Position numbers and translations under genes: made by a program. This document shows positions 7,998-13,916 of a DNA stretch of 15,984 nucleotides, one piece after another (the first letter of the stretch is position 1; each line of letters begins with the position of its first letter). Source of the DNA: a bacterium (lineage in GTDB: Bacteria > Ratteibacteria > UBA8468 > B48-G9 > JAFGKM01); contig JAOAEP010000173.1 of the NCBI GenBank assembly GCA_026416755.1, positions 1 to 15,984 of the forward strand. The letters are read 5' to 3'. Under the pieces are notes generated by a model. It searched no databases. It saw only the letters and a list, made by a program, of their open reading frames with translations, and was not told where the DNA came from.

Positions 7998-8082
7998 GGA
8001 GGGTTAGTCTAACCGGTAAGGCAGCGGACTTGAAATCCGCCGTCCCTTTCGGGACATGGGGGTTCGAGTCCCTCACCCTCCG
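7998..8082 (+). tRNA. tRNA-Ser (anticodon UGA)
   Basis: A complete class II tRNA. Acceptor GGAGGGT (7998-8004) pairs with ACCCTCC (8075-8081), and the discriminator is G8082, the serine identity base. Anticodon stem GCGGA/TCCGC holds loop CTTGAAA, anticodon TGA at 8031-8033. The long variable arm has GTCCC/GGGAC around TTTC. The T loop is TTCGAGT. CCA is not encoded. The gene is intact and is the likely integration target of the element that begins at its 3' end. Confidence 0.96.
8063..8082 (+). other. Likely attachment-site core in the tRNA-Ser 3' end
   Basis: Tyrosine recombinases of integrative elements commonly use the T-arm/acceptor 3' part of a tRNA gene as the crossover core, and here an integrase gene starts 90 bp further on. 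This is inference: the second copy of the core, which would mark the other end of the element, is not present in the window. Confidence 0.45.
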
Positions 8083-8144
8083 CTTTTGTGTATCAATAGT
8101 TTTCAAGATTTCTGACATGACAAACGTATATTTAAATTTTCCAT

Positions 8145-8166
8145 AAGTGTGCCCAAAGTGTGCCCA
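8145..8166. repeat. Tandem 11-bp repeat between tRNA-Ser and integrase
   Basis: Two exact head-to-tail copies of AAGTGTGCCCA (8145-8155, 8156-8166) lie 6 bp before the integrase stop codon. Spacing of about one helical turn and position between att core and int fit integrase arm-type binding sites; that role is inferred. The rest of the gap 8083-8171 shows no gene. Confidence 0.55.
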
Positions 8167-8171
8167 TAAAC

Positions 8172-9206
8172 TTATAAAATTTTTCCCAGTTTTTCCAAAT
8201 ACTTGATACATTGTTTTTCTTCTGGATGAATATACAACAAAGTAGTACTTAAATTTTTATGACCAAGGAGTTTACTTATTATAATCTCTGGAGTTCCCAC
8301 CTCAAGGAGTAAAGTCCCATTTGTATGTCTGAAATCATAAATACGTCCACTTATTCCAGTTTCTTTTTTGATTTTCTTCCACGCAACTCTTTTTATTTTA
8401 TCAGTTATTGGATTACCCGAAGGATTCGTAAATACAAAATCATCTAAATTTTTACCCTCTGTATGCTTTTTCAAAATTTCATAAACCCTTTCTATAATAA
8501 TAGGATAATTTTGTGGTTGCTTATTTTTCTCTCTAATTATTAATATGCTTTTTCTCTCAAAATCTATATCTTTACATCTCAATTTTTGTGCTTCTCCAAC
8601 CCTAAATCCTGTGTATAAGAGAAATTCTAAGAACTCTTTAAACCAGACCATTCCAAGTTTTTCACAAGTATCAAAAATTAAAGTATATTCCCTTTTTGTA
8701 TACACCTTTGCTGGTTTTGGAGTATATTTTAAAGGAGAAATAACTGAAACAGGGTTGGTTTGTATAACCATCCATTCCTTTCTTGCAATTTCAAAAACTC
8801 TATGAAGAAAAGCTCTTTCAATGTTAACTGTTCTTGAAGAGATTGGACTTCCATTTTTTTTCTTATCTTGGGCTCTCTGTCGTTGCCATGTAGAAATCAA
8901 AAAAGGTGTTACTTCTTTCAGCGGTAAATCAGGAATTTTTCTTTTTATGTTTTTTGCTGAAAGAACATCTCTTAAATATGACTCTTTAAAAGGTTTTGAA
9001 TAATTTTCAACATACATATCCATGGCTTGATAAAGAGTCATATTTTTATTAACATCATATTGAGATTGAAATTTAAAAACCAACTTTTTCATAACTTCTT
9101 GTGCATCTTTCTTCTTTGTACATCTTGTTGAAATTCTTTTTCTAACTTTTCCGATGTAAAAATCAATGTACCAATATTTTCTATTTTTAGGTTTTGTAAG
9201 TTTCAT
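8172..9206 (-). CDS. int: Tyrosine recombinase (integrase) from an internal start
   Basis: The same frame read from the ATG at 9206-9204 (residue 410 of the longer ORF) gives 344 residues, the usual length of a stand-alone phage/island integrase. Its N-terminus MKLTKPKNRKYWYIDFYIGKVRKR resembles the compact strand-rich arm-binding start of such enzymes (first 20 residues MKLTKPKNRKYWYIDFYIGK). AGGAGG ends 6 nt before this ATG, a far better ribosome site than that of the full ORF. The product would catalyse site-specific integration and excision at tRNA-Ser by phosphotyrosine chemistry through Y325 (Y734 of the long form). Whether the long form, the short form or both are made cannot be told from sequence. 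The start is an inference from the ribosome site and domain boundary. Confidence 0.7.
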   Translation of the reverse strand: MKLTKPKNRKYWYIDFYIGKVRKRISTRCTKKKDAQEVMKKLVFKFQSQYDVNKNMTLYQAMDMYVENYSKPFKESYLRDVLSAKNIKRKIPDLPLKEVTPFLISTWQRQRAQDKKKNGSPISSRTVNIERAFLHRVFEIARKEWMVIQTNPVSVISPLKYTPKPAKVYTKREYTLIFDTCEKLGMVWFKEFLEFLLYTGFRVGEAQKLRCKDIDFERKSILIIREKNKQPQNYPIIIERVYEILKKHTEGKNLDDFVFTNPSGNPITDKIKRVAWKKIKKETGISGRIYDFRHTNGTLLLEVGTPEIIISKLLGHKNLSTTLLYIHPEEKQCIKYLEKLGKIL

Positions 9207-10433
9207 ATGGACCCTCCTTTTTGGAAGGTCCTTTTCCTGCCCCAAATTGTCAAAGATCGTTTCTACTATTTCATTTATTTTAAATCTTTTTTTGATAATT
9301 TTAAAATAATAATCATCCTGATGTCCATCATCAGATTCTGAACTATCAGAAGATTCTGTATTGCTTTTTCCATTATTTCTTTGTCTTTCATTTTTTAATA
9401 TAATTTTTGGTCTTGTATTTTCTGTTATTATTTTTACTTTCGGATTTCCATTTTCTTTATTTTTTACTTTATTTAACTTATTCTTTTTCTTCAAAGGCAA
9501 ATCTAATCCATCACCGGCAATTCTTCGTTCTCTCGGACTTAAGGATAAATAACTATCAGATAAATTTTTTTCCAAAATTTCGTTAACAGATTCATATTTA
9601 GATAATTCATAGAAGAAAACAGGTAATGGCTTATTTTTAAATCTTTTTAAAGAAGGATACTTATTTATTAATCTATTTTTAATTTCATCTGTAAGTCCAA
9701 TCTCTTCAATTTTTCTGAAAATTGTTTCTGGAGCAACTGACTTTAATATTGACCCAATCCTTGAAAACATTCTTTCATAAACTCTATCAATCTTATTTGC
9801 TAATTTTTTAGGGACCTTAATCTTTCCTGCAACATATCTCTGTAAAGACCTTTCACTTTTTTTGAAAATTTTTGACAGTACATCCCATTTAAATCCAAAA
9901 GTTTCTTTCAATTGTTTTAATTTTTCCTCTGGTGGTAAATTATCAATAAAAAATTCTTCTTTAGAGTACATATTTCTATAAATTATTTCTTTTATTGATG
10001 GTTGTTCCTTAAAGTATTTTGCTAATACTGTCTCTTTTTCCATATCTTGAAACTTGGGATATTTTTCAATTGCTTTTTTATATAGGTGTTCAAATCTATC
10101 AGGATATTTTTCCTTTAAAAAAAGTATCATTTCAGAAAGAGATTCTTTAGGCAATGAAGGGAATAAAAGTGGATATGTCTCTCTAAACCTTATTTTTGCA
10201 ATTTCTTCTTTAACCTTTTCATTTTTTGTTTCTTCCCACAGTAAGTTTATTAAATAAAAAAATGGCAAATCTAAAATATGAGAAATAAAATATAGAAACT
10301 TAATATCTGGATTCGCTTTACCCTTTTCAATCATACAGACTAATGAAGGACTCACACCACAAAATTTAGCAATATCCTTGATTGTTAAACCCAACTCCTC
10401 TCTTTTTCTTTTTAATAATTTGTTTATTATCAT
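8172..10433 (-). CDS. XRE-type regulator fused in frame to a tyrosine recombinase
   Basis: A 753-codon ORF. Residues 5-62 form an XRE/Cro helix-turn-helix (LTIKDIAKFCGVSPSLVCMIEKGK). A second HTH-like segment is at about 180-215 (WDVLSKIFKKSERSLQRYVAG). Residues 310-375 are a basic then Ser/Asp/Glu-rich low-complexity linker (TESSDSSESDDGHQDD). From 410 to the end is a complete integrase: Arg-rich N-terminal DNA-binding part, SAM-like core-binding part (about 465-555), and catalytic R611 (TGFRVGEAQ), R702 (DFRHT), H725 (LLGHKN) and Y734 (LYIHP). A lysine candidate is K636 or K638, and the HxxR histidine is Y699. An internal start at residue 410 is described separately. A weak AAGG precedes the first ATG. 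Fusion of a 409-residue regulator to an ordinary integrase is unusual; two in-frame genes without a stop between them is the alternative reading. Confidence 0.85.
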   Translation of the reverse strand: MIINKLLKRKREELGLTIKDIAKFCGVSPSLVCMIEKGKANPDIKFLYFISHILDLPFFYLINLLWEETKNEKVKEEIAKIRFRETYPLLFPSLPKESLSEMILFLKEKYPDRFEHLYKKAIEKYPKFQDMEKETVLAKYFKEQPSIKEIIYRNMYSKEEFFIDNLPPEEKLKQLKETFGFKWDVLSKIFKKSERSLQRYVAGKIKVPKKLANKIDRVYERMFSRIGSILKSVAPETIFRKIEEIGLTDEIKNRLINKYPSLKRFKNKPLPVFFYELSKYESVNEILEKNLSDSYLSLSPRERRIAGDGLDLPLKKKNKLNKVKNKENGNPKVKIITENTRPKIILKNERQRNNGKSNTESSDSSESDDGHQDDYYFKIIKKRFKINEIVETIFDNLGQEKDLPKRRVHMKLTKPKNRKYWYIDFYIGKVRKRISTRCTKKKDAQEVMKKLVFKFQSQYDVNKNMTLYQAMDMYVENYSKPFKESYLRDVLSAKNIKRKIPDLPLKEVTPFLISTWQRQRAQDKKKNGSPISSRTVNIERAFLHRVFEIARKEWMVIQTNPVSVISPLKYTPKPAKVYTKREYTLIFDTCEKLGMVWFKEFLEFLLYTGFRVGEAQKLRCKDIDFERKSILIIREKNKQPQNYPIIIERVYEILKKHTEGKNLDDFVFTNPSGNPITDKIKRVAWKKIKKETGISGRIYDFRHTNGTLLLEVGTPEIIISKLLGHKNLSTTLLYIHPEEKQCIKYLEKLGKIL
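9209..9231 (-). promoter_or_regulatory. Hairpin sequestering the internal integrase ribosome site
   Basis: On the minus-strand RNA, GGACCUUCC (9231-9223) pairs with GGAGGGUCC (9217-9209) over 9 bp, with one U-G wobble and an AAAAA loop. The 3' arm contains the AGGAGG Shine-Dalgarno (in-frame codons for R406 and R407), and the stem ends 2 nt before the ATG at 9206. When folded it would hide the ribosome site. Ribosomes arriving from the upstream reading frame, or a protein or RNA partner, could open it. Confidence 0.7.
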
Positions 10434-10442
10434 TTTGTCGCC

Positions 10443-10461
10443 TTTTTATAGATTTTTATAG
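10443..10461 (-). repeat. Tandem 9-bp repeat in the regulator-integrase leader
   Basis: On the minus strand CTATAAAAA occurs twice (10461-10453 and 10451-10443) with a 10-bp period. The repeats lie between the -10 box and the start codon, overlapping the predicted transcription start. Two same-face sites there suit an operator for the XRE domain encoded just downstream, so autoregulation is a reasonable inference. In such AT-rich DNA, chance is also possible. Confidence 0.45.
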
Positions 10462-10462
10462 A

Positions 10463-10492
10463 ATTATACCTCATGATTTGAAATGGTGTCAA
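10463..10492 (-). promoter_or_regulatory. Consensus promoter of the regulator-integrase ORF
   Basis: On the minus strand TTGACA (10492-10487) and TATAAT (10468-10463) both match the consensus fully, with an 18-bp spacer. Transcription would start near 10456, leaving a leader of about 22 nt that contains the tandem repeat. Confidence 0.75.
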
Positions 10493-10643
10493 GAGATAAA
10501 TGTTTAAAATTTTTGTCTTATAATTTCAAAAAAAATAATTTCAATATATTTAAACTATATTTATAAATAATCCATCAAAGTAATAAAAATGGTTATAAAA
10601 GTAGTCCCTAAAAGCAACTTCCAAAAACCCTCATCTCTCTTTC

Positions 10644-10691
10644 ATTTCCCAGACCCACCTACGAGGTGGACATAGCGAAAGAGGTGGAAAT
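10644..10691. other. G+C-rich structured patch in the divergent intergenic region
   Basis: Within the 335-bp gene-free region 10434-10768 this is the only G+C-rich patch. CCACCT (10655-10660) and AGGTGG (10664-10669) form a 6-bp hairpin with loop ACG. ATTTCC (10644-10649) and GGAAAT (10686-10691) can enclose it. GAGGTGGA occurs twice (10663-10670, 10681-10688; period 18), so the left arm could pair with either copy. It may be a protein-binding site, part of a small RNA or a degenerate repeat. The rest of the region (about 10500-10640) is AT-rich sequence in which I see nothing. Confidence 0.4.
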
Positions 10692-10721
10692 AGGAGAAAA
10701 AGGATTAACATATAAAAAAAC

Positions 10722-10751
10722 TTGAATTTTTTTTAAAAATTATGGTATAAT
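10722..10751 (+). promoter_or_regulatory. Promoter of the helicase-methyltransferase operon
   Basis: TTGAAT (10722-10727) and consensus TATAAT (10746-10751) are 18 bp apart. Transcription should start near 10756-10760, only about 10 nt before the helicase ATG at 10769. No good Shine-Dalgarno fits in that leader (TTGGGAAAATAA), so translation may be nearly leaderless and weak. Confidence 0.7.
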
Positions 10752-10768
10752 ATAGATTGGGAAAATAA

Positions 10769-13700
10769 ATGGAAAAGTTTGTTATTCCAGATATAATTGA
10801 TAATACAAATTATAAATTGTCAGATTGCTTAATTCAACTAATTAATGAAAACTCTTCAGTTTATATTGCAACTGGGTACTTAAATTTAGAAGGATTGAAG
10901 TTAATAAAAGAAAAGTTAAAGATATGTAAAGAAGTAAAAATATTAATAGGTAAACCGTTAGCATCTGAAAATTTTCTTCCCGTATCCTTTATAGAGCAAA
11001 CTCTTAAAGAAGAAATTGAAGCAAAACTTGATGAAAAAGAAACTATAAATTTTATTAATGAACTTATTTCAATATTAAAAAAAGATAATTTTGAAATTAG
11101 AATTTATAAAGATGGATTTTATCACGGGAAATTTTATATAATTGATGGTGGCATTCCCTCAATAGGTTCTGTAGCAATAGTTGGTTCCGCAAATCTCACT
11201 TATGCAGGTTTAACAAGTAATAAAGAATTTAATAGTGTAATCAAACAAGAATCTGCTGTAAAAGCTCATAAAGATAAATTTTTAGAAATATTTAATTCAA
11301 ATACGGAAGATTATAAGGCAACCTTGATATCTTTGCTATCAAATTATATAAATCAATTTTCTCCTTATGATGTTTTTATTAAAATTCTCTATTCATATTT
11401 TGAAGATAAACTTTCTGAAATACCACCAAATGAAATTCCAAGTCCAATAATACTTGCAGATTTTCAAAAAGATGGATATATACCTGCTTTAAGAGCCCTT
11501 GAAAAATATAAAGGTGTAATTCTGGCTGATTCTGTTGGACTTGGGAAAACCTATCTTGCCTTGAGATTACTTGATGATTTTGCTTATAGATTGAGACAAA
11601 AAACTGTAATAATTTGTCCTGCTCAAATTAAAGATACAATTTGGGAACCTAAACTAAAAAAGTTTGGGATAAAAGCAGATATAATAACACAAGAAAAAAT
11701 CAGTAGAGAATCGGACTTAAAAGAATTTGCAGATTATGAAGTAGTAGTAATAGATGAATCTCATAATTTTAGAAATGCAAATACAAACCGTTGGAAAAAT
11801 TTATTCCAGTGCTTATTAAATTCAAATAAAAAGATAATTCTTATAACTGCAACGCCTGTTAACAATTCAGTATTTGATCTTTATAATCAATTGAGATTTA
11901 TAACTAAAGATGATGATGAATTTTTTAAATCTGCTGGTATAAATAGTCTATGGGGTTATTTTCTTAGAGCCCACACTGATAAAGAGACATTATATGACTT
12001 ACTTGAGGAAATATCAATAAGAAGGAGTAGACCTTTTATAAAAAAATACTATCCTAATGCGATTATAGATGGAAAACCCATAAAATTTCCACAAAGAAAA
12101 CTAACAACAATCAAATATAAACTTACAAGTATTTATTCTGATATTTATAAAGAATGTTTAAATACAATTGAATCTCTTACATTGGCAAGTTATAACATAG
12201 ATATATATAGAAAAGACATTTTTTCTAAAAAAATTCTACGTTTTGATGAAATTAAAGAATACTTGATAAATGAGAAAAAGTGGTCTCAAGATGAAATAAA
12301 GAGATATTTAATGAATCTTGGAAGAAATGAAGCAGTTATTGGTATATTAAGGATATTATTGCTTAAACGTTTGGAATCAAGTATTGAGGCTTTTAAATTA
12401 AGTATTCAAAACTTACTAAATTTTCAAAAAAAATTTCTTGAATTACTTGATAAAAATAAAATTCTTGATAGAGAATCTTACAGAAAATTTATATTATCAC
12501 AACAAAGTGATGAAATAAAAGAAGAATATATTCAAAATTTAGAAACAATAGACCCTTCAGTTTATGCTATAGATGAGATAAAATTAAGAACCAAAGAAGA
12601 CATAGGACTTCTTGAAAATATCTATAATAAATTAATGAATGTAGAAGAAAAAAAAGATACTAAATTACAACAATTAGTTAAAACTCTTGAGAACCAAAAG
12701 GGACATAAAATTGTAATTTTTGGTTATTTCAAAGATACTATGCGATATATCTATAATTACCTTAAAAATGATGATACACTTAAAATTCTTGGAATACCAG
12801 AAAATAAAATTTCAATCGTTGATAGTGAAGTTAATCCAAAAGAAAGACAAGATAGAATTACAAGATTTTCTCCTATTTCAAATGAACAAGCAGATATAAA
12901 AAATACGGATAAGGAAATTCAAATTTTAATTTCAACAGACGTTCTTTCAGAAGGACAAAACTTACAAGATGCAGATACAATTATCAATTATGATTTACCC
13001 TGGAATCCTGTAAAGATTATTCAAAGAATAGGTCGTCTTGATAGAATTGGGTCTCCGTATGATGTGATAAATGTTTATAATTTTTTCCCTGAAGATGAAC
13101 TTGAGACACTTATCAAACTTTTACAACGACTTTATGAGAAAATAGAAGCAATTCATAGAAGTGTTGGCCTTGATGAGTCAATATTAGGAGAAACACCTAA
13201 TCCAAAAGATTTTGGATATATAAAAGATATTTTTGAAGAAAAGCAAAAAGTTCTTGATGAACTTGAAGAGTTGTCAGAACTTGCAATTGGTGAATTTTTA
13301 AAAGATGAGGTATTAAAGTATTTACAGACATATGGTATTCAAAAAATAAAAAAAATACCCAATGGGATAGGAAGTACAATAAAGAGAGATGGGAAAAAGG
13401 GAGTTTTTGTTGCATTTAAAAATGGTGATAGACATTATTGGTGCTTTTATGATATTTTAGAAAATAAAATTATAGAAAATCGCCTTGAGTGTATTAAAAT
13501 TATAAAATGTAATAAAGAAGAACTACCTGCAACACCTTCTCCTGACATAGATACTTATGCAATTATAAGAAAGATTAAAAACCATATAATTTCTCGCTTG
13601 TTAACATCAAAAGTAAAACCACCAAAGATTAAAAACCCTCAAAATTTAATAGTTAATTTTTTGCAATCTTTAAATGATGTAAAAGAAGATTTAATTCAAT

Positions 13701-13906
13701 ACTATTCAACTCCTTTACCTGAAATATATCTAACAGAACTTAGAAAAAGATGGAGATTATTAAAAGATGTTGATAAAGAAACAATTTTAAAAAATCTTGA
13801 AGAATTTAAAAAGGAATATCCAATTATACAAAATCAAGTTCAAACTCAAGATGAAGAAGAAAAAGAAGTAGAGTTGAAACTTATTGCTTATATGAACGTG
13901 GGATAA
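10769..13906 (+). CDS. PLD-nuclease/SNF2-helicase fusion, restriction-type
   Basis: Probable DNA-cleaving and translocating subunit of a restriction-type defence system. Residues 1-175 are a phospholipase-D-family nuclease domain with one HKD-like motif (H119, K121, D126) and GSAN (139-142), so it probably dimerises to form the active site. Residues 225-780 are a SNF2-type SF2 helicase: Walker A SVGLGKT (255-261), DESH box (329-332), TATP (360-363), motif V ISTDVLSEGQNLQ (721-733) and motif VI QRIGRLDRIGS (752-762). A long helical insertion (about 450-640) separates the two RecA lobes. Residues 790-1045 are a domain I do not recognise, ending in an acidic tail. The 1045-residue gene is 10 bp from the methyltransferase. 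A DISARM DrmD relative is possible, but the N-terminal PLD domain points to a self-contained restriction subunit. Confidence 0.85.
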   Translation: MEKFVIPDIIDNTNYKLSDCLIQLINENSSVYIATGYLNLEGLKLIKEKLKICKEVKILIGKPLASENFLPVSFIEQTLKEEIEAKLDEKETINFINELISILKKDNFEIRIYKDGFYHGKFYIIDGGIPSIGSVAIVGSANLTYAGLTSNKEFNSVIKQESAVKAHKDKFLEIFNSNTEDYKATLISLLSNYINQFSPYDVFIKILYSYFEDKLSEIPPNEIPSPIILADFQKDGYIPALRALEKYKGVILADSVGLGKTYLALRLLDDFAYRLRQKTVIICPAQIKDTIWEPKLKKFGIKADIITQEKISRESDLKEFADYEVVVIDESHNFRNANTNRWKNLFQCLLNSNKKIILITATPVNNSVFDLYNQLRFITKDDDEFFKSAGINSLWGYFLRAHTDKETLYDLLEEISIRRSRPFIKKYYPNAIIDGKPIKFPQRKLTTIKYKLTSIYSDIYKECLNTIESLTLASYNIDIYRKDIFSKKILRFDEIKEYLINEKKWSQDEIKRYLMNLGRNEAVIGILRILLLKRLESSIEAFKLSIQNLLNFQKKFLELLDKNKILDRESYRKFILSQQSDEIKEEYIQNLETIDPSVYAIDEIKLRTKEDIGLLENIYNKLMNVEEKKDTKLQQLVKTLENQKGHKIVIFGYFKDTMRYIYNYLKNDDTLKILGIPENKISIVDSEVNPKERQDRITRFSPISNEQADIKNTDKEIQILISTDVLSEGQNLQDADTIINYDLPWNPVKIIQRIGRLDRIGSPYDVINVYNFFPEDELETLIKLLQRLYEKIEAIHRSVGLDESILGETPNPKDFGYIKDIFEEKQKVLDELEELSELAIGEFLKDEVLKYLQTYGIQKIKKIPNGIGSTIKRDGKKGVFVAFKNGDRHYWCFYDILENKIIENRLECIKIIKCNKEELPATPSPDIDTYAIIRKIKNHIISRLLTSKVKPPKIKNPQNLIVNFLQSLNDVKEDLIQYYSTPLPEIYLTELRKRWRLLKDVDKETILKNLEEFKKEYPIIQNQVQTQDEEEKEVELKLIAYMNVG

Positions 13907-13916
13907 AAAAGAAGAA

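Noticed and set aside
7968..8150. TTCCATAA...GTGT on both sides of tRNA-Ser as element-flanking repeats
   Set aside because: Only 8 continuous bases match, the second part is shifted by 2 bp, and chance is likely in AT-rich DNA.
7990..8211. Minus-strand 73-codon frame over tRNA-Ser
   Set aside because: Antisense tRNA-Ser translation (VRDSNPHVPKGTADFKS pattern) overlapping the integrase end; no ribosome site or family.
9209..9235. The same hairpin as a plus-strand terminator
   Set aside because: A short TTTT follows on that strand, but no plus-strand transcript is expected to reach it.
9218..9253. TTGACA on the minus strand (9253-9248) as an internal integrase promoter
   Set aside because: No TATAAT-like box occurs at any acceptable spacing; the sequence there is G+C-rich and forms the ribosome-site hairpin.
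8545..9552. Plus-strand frames of 60-86 codons opposite the integrase gene
   Set aside because: Shadows of the real gene: Phe/Leu/Ser-rich translation, no ribosome sites, no recognisable domains.
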